This document shows positions 1-5,761 of a DNA stretch of 9,745 bases, one piece after another; positions within the stretch are counted from its first letter, which is position 1; each line of letters starts with the position of its first letter. Under the pieces are notes generated by a model. The model was not told where the DNA came from. It searched no databases and saw only the letters and a program-made list of their open reading frames with translations. The position numbers were made by a program, and so were the translations under genes. Location: NCBI GenBank assembly GCA_019307805.1, contig JAFDIX010000069.1:1-9745 (forward strand), given 5' to 3'. The DNA is from Deltaproteobacteria bacterium. GTDB lineage: Bacteria; Desulfobacterota; DSM-4660; Desulfatiglandales; HGW-15.

Positions 1-153
1 ATCCTGCATATTTTCCACGATCGGTTGAACCTTGAAAATCCCATTAATGTCACACAGGTAGAGCTTGACCTGGAAATCCGCGGACACGATCACGCTGATC
101 TTATTTTTGAAAAGCTGGAGGATGCCGGCTATGGGGTGCGGCGGATATCATAG
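1..153 (+). CDS. ilvA: Threonine ammonia-lyase, C-terminal ACT domain (5' end outside window)
   Basis: Frame 1 is open from the first base to a TAG at 151-153 and gives the last 50 residues of a protein. The peptide has HDR near its start, then a VELDLEIRG strand, a HADLIFEKLEDAGY helix and a final VRRIS strand. This is the pattern of the C-terminal ACT-like regulatory domain of the roughly 400-residue threonine ammonia-lyases, which deaminate threonine to 2-oxobutanoate with PLP as the first step of isoleucine synthesis. The catalytic PLP domain lies upstream of the window, so the assignment rests on the tail alone. A different ACT-domain enzyme is possible but less likely. The next gene starts 120 nt downstream and looks unrelated. 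Confidence 0.7.
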   Translation: MLHIFHDRLNLENPINVTQVELDLEIRGHDHADLIFEKLEDAGYGVRRIS

Positions 154-228
154 GGAGAGAAGGTGGAAGGCCTCACCATCCCCCCGTTCCACCGTCCCTC
201 TAGTTTAAAAAATCGGATAGGAATAGAA

Positions 229-273
229 ATGACAGAAGTGATTTTGGAGCCAATACTGCCCGACAAGATATAA
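229..273 (+). other. Possible 14-codon leader ORF abutting the HD gene
   Basis: An ATG at 229, preceded by a purine-rich GGATAGGAATAGAA stretch, opens a frame of 14 codons (MTEVILEPILPDKI). Its TAA at 271-273 directly touches the ATG of the next gene at 274, in the same frame. The HD gene itself has no convincing Shine-Dalgarno sequence, so termination-reinitiation through this mini-ORF is conceivable. It could equally be chance. Confidence 0.2.
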
Positions 274-873
274 ATGAAGGCGATATTTGAAAAAATACGG
301 GCACTGGCCAGGCCCTATCTCGACACCCGCATGAATGATCTCCACACCGAGATCTCTGCACGCTTTGCCCGTGCCCTGATAGAAAAAGAAGGCGGATCAG
401 ACGATATTATTCTCCCTGCCATCCTTCTTCATGATGTGGGCTGGAAGCGGGTGCCTGAAGAGTTCCATTTGAGGGCATTCGGCCCAAAGGCGGATGCCCT
501 GGAATGGCAACGGACCCACGAAAAGGAAGGTGCTGAGATAGCCCGGGAGATCCTTCTACAGGTTGCCTATGACGTAGAAAAGATACAGGAAGTCCTGAGA
601 ATCATTGATGGACATGACTCCAGGAAGGCCGCCTTGTCTCTTAACGACAGGATCGTAAAGGATGCGGATAAACTCTGGCGGTACTCCAAAGAGGGCTTTT
701 ATATTGATATCAAACGGTTTGAAGAGACCTTTGAACAGGGCATGAAAAGGCTGAAATCCAGTCTGGAGAAATGGTTCTTTACGGATTCAGCCAAGGAACT
801 GGCGCGACAGGAGCTCACAGAACGCCGCCAGGAAAAGGTTGGCAACCACCATTCCGGAGGTCCCCATGTCTGA
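274..873 (+). CDS. HD-domain metal-dependent phosphohydrolase family protein
   Basis: A 199-residue soluble protein of the HD superfamily. The metal-binding pattern is visible: H24 in an early helix (DLHTEIS), H53-D54 in LLHDVGW, H82 in THEKEG, H114-D115 in IDGHDS and D130 in KDADKLW. HD proteins of this size hydrolyse phosphomonoesters or nucleotides, but the substrate cannot be read from the sequence. The C-terminal tail after about residue 175 is charged and not part of the fold. Its TGA overlaps the ATG of the molybdopterin oxidoreductase by 8 nt (ATGtcTGA), so the two are probably translationally coupled. ATG 274 is the only good start, because an in-frame TAA lies immediately before it. 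Family assignment is firm; role is unknown. Confidence 0.85.
   Translation: MKAIFEKIRALARPYLDTRMNDLHTEISARFARALIEKEGGSDDIILPAILLHDVGWKRVPEEFHLRAFGPKADALEWQRTHEKEGAEIAREILLQVAYDVEKIQEVLRIIDGHDSRKAALSLNDRIVKDADKLWRYSKEGFYIDIKRFEETFEQGMKRLKSSLEKWFFTDSAKELARQELTERRQEKVGNHHSGGPHV
856..860 (+). promoter_or_regulatory. Shine-Dalgarno GGAGG for the molybdopterin oxidoreductase
   Basis: GGAGG sits inside the end of the HD gene, 5 nt before ATG 866. It decides the start of the oxidoreductase: the longer in-frame alternative at 839 has no such site and would add nine residues that do not resemble the family's N-terminus. Confidence 0.75.
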
Positions 874-3103
874 ATGGAAAAAAACTTTTTGTCCCCTCTG
901 TTACCACAACTGCGGTCTTGAGGTGCAAACCGCAGGGCATCAAATTACCAAGGTCAGACCGGATAAGAATCACCCCAGAACCAGGGGCTATGTGTGTAGA
1001 AAGGGGCTCAAGGTCGCCCACTACCAGGACCACAAAGACCGACTTACCGCTCCCCTCAAAAGGTCGGGGGATCAATTCATTGAAATCTCCTGGGAACAGG
1101 CCATTTCCGAGATAGCCGATAAACTGCGGGACATCATTGACCGTCACGGACCGAGGGCCCTGGCCTATATGGGGGGTGGGGGACAGGGTTGCCATATGGA
1201 GGCGGGTTTCGGCCGGAATCTTCTGACCGCCCTGGGCTCACAATACCACTATTCCTCCCTGGCCCAGGAGCTGAGTGGATCATATTGGGTCAACGGCAGG
1301 GCCTATGGACGGCAGAGCATCCACCTTGGACCTGATCTTGACCGCGCAAAAAATTTCCTGGTGATCGGCTGGAACGGGTATGTGAGCAATGCCGGTGTCA
1401 ACAGGGCGAGAAAACGTATTGATGCGTTTGCAAAGGACCCGGAAAAGCAGCTCATTGTCGTGGACCCGCTTCTGAGCGAAACGGCGAAACGTGCCGACAA
1501 ACATCTTCAGCTGCGCATAGGGACCGTTGCCCTCTTCCTGAAATCCCTCATTGCCATCATTATTCAGGAAGGGTGGGAAAACCGAAATTTTATTGCTGAT
1601 CACTGCAAAGACTTTGACCGGATTGTCCCCTGGTTTCGCACCTTTGACGTGGCCGCCGCGCTTCATGTTTGTGCCCTTGACTATGGGGAAGTCAAAGACG
1701 TGGCCGGAATCTATGCAACCCAGCCCACGGCCATGCGAACAGACCTGGGAATACTCATGGATCGCCAGAGCACCATGAATTCCTATCTCGAGATGATCCT
1801 CATGGCCATCTGCGGTCGGATCTGTACACCCGGGGGCAATGTGATCCCGGGGCATCTCATGCCTCTTGGTCCCCACACGGATGAAAGAAATGAAAAGATC
1901 TGGCGGACCATGGAGACGGGCATTCCCGCGGTCCTGGGATATTTCCCTCCCAATGTGGCGCCCGAAGAAATTGAATCTAAAAGTGCGGATCGCCTGCGGG
2001 CCATGATCGTCAGCGGATCCAATCCGCTCCGTTCCTATGCAGACACCCTCGCCTATGAAAAGTCCTTTAAAGAACTGGAGTTGCTCGTTACCCTGGAGAT
2101 CACCATGTCGGAAACCGCCCGGTTGAGTCACTATGTCCTGCCGGCCAAATCCGCCTTTGAGAAATGGGATGCCACTTTTTTCAATATCACCTTTCCTGAA
2201 GTCTTTTTTCAAGTGCGCCATCCCTGCTGCAAGAGTCTGGGCACACCGTTGGAAGAAGGGGAGATCTTTACGCGGCTGGGCGAAGGCCTTGGGATCCTGC
2301 CGCCTATCCCTGAAACCCTTTCCAGCGCAGCCCAGGGAAACAGGCAGGCCTTTGCCATGGAACTCCTGCAATTCATCAACCAAAACAAAGAGGCTGCCAA
2401 GCTGCTCCCCTTTGTCCTAAACAGGACTTTGGGCAAGAGTCTGGATTCCGCCCACCTGGCCGCAATCTGGGGACTGCTTATGATGTACCCCCGGCATGCA
2501 CCTAAAGAACTTGCCGCTGCCGGGTATGAGGTCAATCCCCTTTTGGGGGACACCCTTTTTGAAGAGCTTCTTGCCCATCCTGAGGGAATTCTGATCGGTA
2601 AACTGGATCCACAGAATAATCTGGAGCGGCTGAGAACCGGGGACGGCAAAATTCATCTCCATATTCAAGAACTCGAAGGATGGGTCCAGGAGGTACAGGC
2701 CGAGGATGAAAGGGCGGCCCTGGAAAACAGTACGTTTCCCTTTATTTTGATTGCGGGGAGACATTTTCCCTTCACAGCCAATACCATCATGCGGGACCCT
2801 GCCTGGAACGACCATAAACAGACATGCACGGCGCTCATAAACAAGGTGGATGCCCATGCCCTGGGCCTCGACAATGCCCGGGAGGCCATGATCACCACGG
2901 AAGCCTCAAGTGCAAAATTTTCCCTGGAGGTTTCTGATATCCCGGCAAAGGGAACGGTCATCATTCCCCATGGCTATGGGTTGATGTACCAAGGGAAAAC
3001 CTATGGTGTGAATGTCAATCAGCTCACCAAAAACACCCATCGGGATCGCTTGTTGGGTACCCCTTTACATCGTTATATCCCCTGCAGGGTGGAGAAACCT
3101 TGA
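866..3103 (+). CDS. Molybdopterin (Mo/W-bisPGD) oxidoreductase, orphan catalytic subunit
   Basis: A 745-residue member of the DMSO reductase/formate dehydrogenase superfamily. The N-terminus carries C9-x2-C12-x3-C16-x27-C44, which binds a [4Fe-4S] cluster, followed by RKG. The molybdopterin domains follow: a DLDRAKNFLVIGWN segment near 157-170, a VSGSNPLRSYAD segment near 381-392 and ETARLSHYVLPA near 416-427. The C-terminal dinucleotide-binding domain spans about 625-740 (GRHFPFTANT, then IPHGYG). There is no Tat signal or membrane segment, so it should be cytoplasmic. In the region where relatives carry Cys, Sec or Ser as metal ligand (about 128-142, YHYSSLAQELSGSYW) there is no Cys; E135 or a Ser are the only candidates. 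No electron-transfer subunit is adjacent, and the only coupled partner is the upstream HD protein. The substrate is unknown; an acetylene-hydratase-like or FDH-like activity cannot be claimed. Confidence 0.9.
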   Translation: MSEWKKTFCPLCYHNCGLEVQTAGHQITKVRPDKNHPRTRGYVCRKGLKVAHYQDHKDRLTAPLKRSGDQFIEISWEQAISEIADKLRDIIDRHGPRALAYMGGGGQGCHMEAGFGRNLLTALGSQYHYSSLAQELSGSYWVNGRAYGRQSIHLGPDLDRAKNFLVIGWNGYVSNAGVNRARKRIDAFAKDPEKQLIVVDPLLSETAKRADKHLQLRIGTVALFLKSLIAIIIQEGWENRNFIADHCKDFDRIVPWFRTFDVAAALHVCALDYGEVKDVAGIYATQPTAMRTDLGILMDRQSTMNSYLEMILMAICGRICTPGGNVIPGHLMPLGPHTDERNEKIWRTMETGIPAVLGYFPPNVAPEEIESKSADRLRAMIVSGSNPLRSYADTLAYEKSFKELELLVTLEITMSETARLSHYVLPAKSAFEKWDATFFNITFPEVFFQVRHPCCKSLGTPLEEGEIFTRLGEGLGILPPIPETLSSAAQGNRQAFAMELLQFINQNKEAAKLLPFVLNRTLGKSLDSAHLAAIWGLLMMYPRHAPKELAAAGYEVNPLLGDTLFEELLAHPEGILIGKLDPQNNLERLRTGDGKIHLHIQELEGWVQEVQAEDERAALENSTFPFILIAGRHFPFTANTIMRDPAWNDHKQTCTALINKVDAHALGLDNAREAMITTEASSAKFSLEVSDIPAKGTVIIPHGYGLMYQGKTYGVNVNQLTKNTHRDRLLGTPLHRYIPCRVEKP

Positions 3104-3154
3104 GCGATGGTAGCCCCATGGGACGGCTTGACGCAGCAATGGGTGGAATGATAC

Positions 3155-3172
3155 AAAAAAAGCGGTTTTTTT
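3155..3172 (+). repeat. Perfect A7/T7 inverted repeat after the oxidoreductase
   Basis: Seven A, a GCGG loop and seven T form a perfect but A/T-only hairpin about 50 nt past the oxidoreductase stop. The T run could assist termination, but the stem has no G/C pairs, so it is a weak terminator candidate at best. Confidence 0.3.
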
Positions 3173-3249
3173 ATGGTTTTTGAGATGCATCCGTGCACTC
3201 TCCTGCATGGGTAATGCTGTGTCCAAATGGTTCATGCAGATCAATAGGC

Positions 3250-3273
3250 CCCGTCACTCCTCCTGAGTGCGGG
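3250..3273 (+). terminator. Hairpin, candidate terminator or leader structure
   Basis: CCCG-(T bulge)-CACTC pairs with GAGTG-CGGG around a CTCCT loop, giving nine pairs, most of them G-C. It is followed by TGTTTGTCT, which is T-rich but not a clean U tract. It lies only about 30 nt upstream of the GTG start of the second HD gene, so it could end the upstream transcript or influence translation of the next gene. Confidence 0.3.
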
Positions 3274-3304
3274 TGTTTGTCTATGTGAATGCTCAAACGG
3301 GGAT

Positions 3305-4249
3305 GTGAACGCTTTTCCTTGGGGCAATGTTGTGGACTACGCAAAGCTATCAGATCTCGTAGACATCCATTCACCGGAAGGGGTTTTGAAAGAGGTCCAG
3401 GAAATCCTCCACCTCATCTCCCCGGAATTTGATTTAGTGCCGGTCAATTCGGCCTTTAACACAGTAGTAAGCCTCTTTAGAGGAGAATACCCGGGGTACC
3501 AGGCCTGCAACACCCTTTACCACGACCTGCGCCACACCACAGATGCCTTTCTCGCCATGTCAAGGCTCATCCATGGGGCCATGCTCAATGGAAATCATTT
3601 CTCTGAACTCAATATCATCACGGGTCTGGTGGCCTCCCTTTTTCACGATGTGGGGTACATCCTGGAAGAACACGACACTGAAGGGACCGGTGCGAAATAT
3701 ACCGCTGACCACGAGCAGATAAGCGCGGAATTCTTTGAAAGACACGGTCTGGAAAACGGGCTGCCTGAGGAGGAGATCATCGGAGGCAAAATCATGATCC
3801 TGTGCACGGACCTCAAGACAGATATAGCCACCATTGACTTCCCCGGGGCAGACGTAGAACTCCTTGGAAGGATGATCAATGCAGCAGATCTCCTGGGCCA
3901 GATGGCAGACCGTACCTACCTGGAAAAACTGCTATTCCTTTACCATGAGTTCAAGGAAGGCCAGGTGGGGGATTACGAAGGAGAGGTGGACATCCTGAGA
4001 AAAACCCCAGGATTTTACAATTTTATCCAAGACCGCATGGAAAAAGTCTCTGCCCTCCTGGACCGGTTCATGGTTTCCCATTTTACTGCCCGGTGGATGC
4101 TGGGCACCAATCTCTACACGGAGGCAATCCAGAGGCAGCTGGAATTTCTGAAAAATATCCTGGCCCTGTCCAATAGCGATCCCCGTGACCACCTGAAAAG
4201 AGACGACATTGTACGAAAGGTCCGTGTCATGTACGGTGAGCATGACTAG
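3305..4249 (+). CDS. HD/PDEase-type metal-dependent phosphohydrolase
   Basis: A 314-residue HD-superfamily protein. The core resembles the catalytic domain of 3',5'-cyclic nucleotide phosphodiesterases: YHDLRHTTDAF at about 72-82, LFHDVGY with H114-D115, H123, H136 in ADHEQIS, and D195 in INAADLLGQ. It has no sensor domain, signal peptide or membrane helix, so it should be cytoplasmic. The substrate may be a cyclic nucleotide or another phosphoester and cannot be fixed from sequence. The start is GTG 3305; the ATG two bases earlier (3303) runs straight into TGA. The Shine-Dalgarno sequence is weak (CGGGGAT), and a slightly later start cannot be excluded. It is unrelated in sequence to the HD protein at 274-873 beyond the shared superfamily motif, and it appears to be a single-gene unit bounded by non-coding DNA. 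Confidence 0.82.
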   Translation: MNAFPWGNVVDYAKLSDLVDIHSPEGVLKEVQEILHLISPEFDLVPVNSAFNTVVSLFRGEYPGYQACNTLYHDLRHTTDAFLAMSRLIHGAMLNGNHFSELNIITGLVASLFHDVGYILEEHDTEGTGAKYTADHEQISAEFFERHGLENGLPEEEIIGGKIMILCTDLKTDIATIDFPGADVELLGRMINAADLLGQMADRTYLEKLLFLYHEFKEGQVGDYEGEVDILRKTPGFYNFIQDRMEKVSALLDRFMVSHFTARWMLGTNLYTEAIQRQLEFLKNILALSNSDPRDHLKRDDIVRKVRVMYGEHD

Positions 4250-4324
4250 CCGTCTAAATATGCTAAGATCATAAAATTTGTGTCACGTTTTAGAAAATTA
4301 CACAATTGCAGATAGTTAACCCGT

Positions 4325-4353
4325 GATGCTGGATACTGGTCTCTGGATGCTGG
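4325..4353 (+). repeat. Short direct repeat GATGCTGG
   Basis: GATGCTGG occurs at 4325-4332 and 4346-4353 in a GGATACTGG/GGATGCTGG context. It resembles the low-complexity GGATNCTGG arrays I recall from intergenic DNA of many environmental bacteria. It has no coding value. Confidence 0.4.
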
Positions 4354-4380
4354 TCGAAGATCCCGGCCTCGGGGATTTTT

Positions 4381-4443
4381 TCTCTTGCAGAGACCACAGA
4401 GTTTTGGGTTTTTCTCTGCGCCCTTTGTGCGCTCTGCGAGAGA
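4381..4443 (+). repeat. MITE-like palindromic intergenic repeat
   Basis: TCTCTTGCAGAG (4381-4392) and CTCTGCGAGAGA (4432-4443) are inverted copies that pair over 12 positions with one G-T. They enclose a 39-nt core that contains a second small pair, CAGAG/CTCTG. The CTCTGCGCC...GTGCGCTCTGCGAGAGA wording matches a family of repeats I recall as widespread between genes in environmental bacterial genomes. Spurious reading frames across it should be ignored. Confidence 0.55.
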
Positions 4444-4493
4444 TATTTTATTTTGGTTTTATTGGAACGCAATACTCGTGCTACCTTCCAGGA

Positions 4494-4601
4494 TCACCCT
4501 CGCTGCTCAATTTTTTCCACGGCATCCTTTGCCGCCTCTTTAATTTCTCCTCCATAGTCCCCTGCCAAAACCCTCTCCAAATGGGGTTTTGTTCTTGGAA
4601 T
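4494..4601 (-). pseudogene. Possible C-terminal gene remnant on the minus strand
   Basis: Reading leftwards from 4601 to a TGA at 4496-4494, 35 codons stay open and encode a coherent amphipathic peptide ending with GGEIKEAAKDAVEKIEQRG. The helix pattern resembles the last helix of a HEAT-type repeat. There is no start codon of the usual kind, and a TAA lies in frame just upstream (4604-4602), so this would be the stump of a decayed gene. Composition supports coding origin, but the piece is short and the call is tentative. Confidence 0.3.
4566..4591 (+). repeat. 8-bp inverted repeat CAAAACCC/GGGTTTTG
   Basis: CAAAACCC at 4566-4573 pairs perfectly with GGGTTTTG at 4584-4591 around a 10-nt loop. 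It lies about 40 nt upstream of the first gene of the methyltransferase operon and inside the minus-strand remnant. It is not followed by a T tract. Confidence 0.3.
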
Positions 4602-4629
4602 TTAGAAATGATTATGCGATCTTTATTTC

Positions 4630-5073
4630 ATGGCCATGGACCCCGAGCAATACCAGTCACTGACTGCATTTATCGAAAAATGGGAAAAAGATAGCTCCCG
4701 GGTCAAGGATGTTTTTGAACAACTCCACGAAAAGCTTCACAACAAAGAATATACCACGCTCAGCTTTAAAGCCCGGCCGGGGGTCAGCTATTCCCTGCGG
4801 GCAAGCAGGTGGGTGGGTGATGATCAGGACCCCCAGCTCTATGCGCTTATCGATGTCATTGATGATGATCCAGAGAACAGATGGCTCTCGGTGTGTTTTT
4901 ACGATGGCACGGTCTCAGACACTGAACAGTTGGGAAACCTCATTCCCCAGGGGATTTTAGGGGATGATGGATACTGTTTTGATGTCAATGAGAAAGATGA
5001 AACCTTGACCCTTTTTCTCGGGCAAAAAATTGACGAGGCCTTTGAAAATATCGAGCGGCCAAAAACATCCTGA
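4630..5073 (+). CDS. Uncharacterised 147-residue protein, first gene of the corrinoid operon
   Basis: A soluble acidic protein I do not recognise. The N-terminal third is helical and charged (about 1-45); the rest is predicted beta-rich, with FKARPGVSYSLRA near 54-66, VCFYDGTVSD near 96-105 and a final helix LGQKIDEAFENI. It has no cysteine cluster, membrane segment or nucleotide-binding motif. Two starts two codons apart are possible (ATG 4630 or ATG 4636), neither with a clear Shine-Dalgarno. Codon use and a continuous fold-like pattern support a real gene. Its stop is 22 nt before the methyltransferase start, which places it in that operon. A chaperone or accessory role for the corrinoid system is a guess from position only. 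Confidence 0.7.
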   Translation: MAMDPEQYQSLTAFIEKWEKDSSRVKDVFEQLHEKLHNKEYTTLSFKARPGVSYSLRASRWVGDDQDPQLYALIDVIDDDPENRWLSVCFYDGTVSDTEQLGNLIPQGILGDDGYCFDVNEKDETLTLFLGQKIDEAFENIERPKTS

Positions 5074-5095
5074 TCGAAGGCAAAAAGAGAAAGAG

Positions 5096-5758
5096 ATGTT
5101 CAGCTACCTTTTTATGAAAATATTGGAGGGCAGGCCGAGATCCTATGATCGGCGAATGGATGCCATCAGTCGAGGGCGGATACGGTCGGTTAAGGAAGAC
5201 GTGGCCCGTGAGATTCCCCAGGGCGCCCGGGTGCTTGAAATGGGGTGCGGCACCGCCGAACTTGCATCCATGCTGGTTGGTCGTGGTGCAGTCGTCACTG
5301 CCTTTGATCCCAGTCCCGCTATGATTGAGGTGGCGAGGGAAAGAGTGAATCGCGAGGGAATCGGGGACCGGCTCACCCTCAAACACATGGGGGTTGAAGG
5401 CATGGATGGCCTTTCCTCTGGGCAATATGATGCAGTGGTCTCAACACTCGTGTTGAGCGAGCTTTCAGACCAGGAAAGGCGTTTTGCGCTCACCCACGCA
5501 AAGCGGGTGCTCAAACCCGAAGGGATCATCGTGATTGGCGACGAGGTCATCCCGCGAAAAGCCCTGCCGAGGATCCTTCAAGCCCTTTTCAGATTGCCCC
5601 TGCTCCTGCTCACCTATCTGGTTTCCCGCAATACCACACGTCCCATAGCCGATCTGCCCGGTGAGTTGAAATCTGCGGGCTTTGCAATCAATAAAGAAAT
5701 TCGCACCCAGGGTGATGCATTTGCCCTTGTCATCGGATCTGTTCCGGAGAAACTTTAA
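5096..5758 (+). CDS. cpaM: SAM-dependent methyltransferase, corrinoid protein-associated (CpaM-like)
   Basis: A 220-residue class I methyltransferase. Motif I is VLEMGCGTAELA (47-58), the acidic strand-2 residue is D71 in AFDPSPAMIEVA, and motif IV is YDAVVSTLVLSEL (111-123), followed by RVLKPEGIIVIGDE (137-150). A hydrophobic stretch at about 160-178 (ILQALFRLPLLLLTYLVS) is unusual for this fold and may sit against the membrane. ATG 5096 is chosen because AGAGAAAGAG precedes it and the family begins around FSYLFMKILE; the longer in-frame TTG start at 5030 would lie inside the previous gene. Only 3 nt separate it from the HgcAB-like fusion. I recall CpaM as a family name for methyltransferases beside HgcA-type corrinoid proteins, which fits. 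The methyl acceptor could be the cobalamin of the neighbour; this is inferred. Confidence 0.8.
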   Translation: MFSYLFMKILEGRPRSYDRRMDAISRGRIRSVKEDVAREIPQGARVLEMGCGTAELASMLVGRGAVVTAFDPSPAMIEVARERVNREGIGDRLTLKHMGVEGMDGLSSGQYDAVVSTLVLSELSDQERRFALTHAKRVLKPEGIIVIGDEVIPRKALPRILQALFRLPLLLLTYLVSRNTTRPIADLPGELKSAGFAINKEIRTQGDAFALVIGSVPEKL

Positions 5759-5761
5759 GCC

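Larger units (their letters stand above)
3104..3304 (+). other. Intergenic region with several inverted repeats
   Basis: No convincing gene lies here. A 21-codon frame from ATG 3118 to TGA 3181 has no ribosome binding site. The stretch contains A7-GCGG-T7 at 3155-3172, a 7-bp inverted pair CTGCATG/CATGCAG (3203-3209 and 3233-3239), and a longer hairpin at 3250-3273. These could end transcription of the oxidoreductase or form a leader for the downstream HD gene. I do not recognise a known riboswitch. Confidence 0.4.

Noticed and set aside
1280..2383. 367-codon minus-strand frame inside the oxidoreductase
   Set aside because: It is antisense to a clearly coding gene with conserved motifs; the peptide has no recognisable domain and is an antisense by-product of codon bias.
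3118..3183. 21-codon ORF after the oxidoreductase
   Set aside because: No ribosome binding site; it crosses the A7/T7 inverted repeat and its peptide is not recognisable.
4323..4694. 123-codon open frame across the repeat region
   Set aside because: It runs through the GATGCTGG direct repeats and the 63-nt palindrome, overlaps the start of the 4630 gene in another frame, and its peptide has repeat-derived composition.
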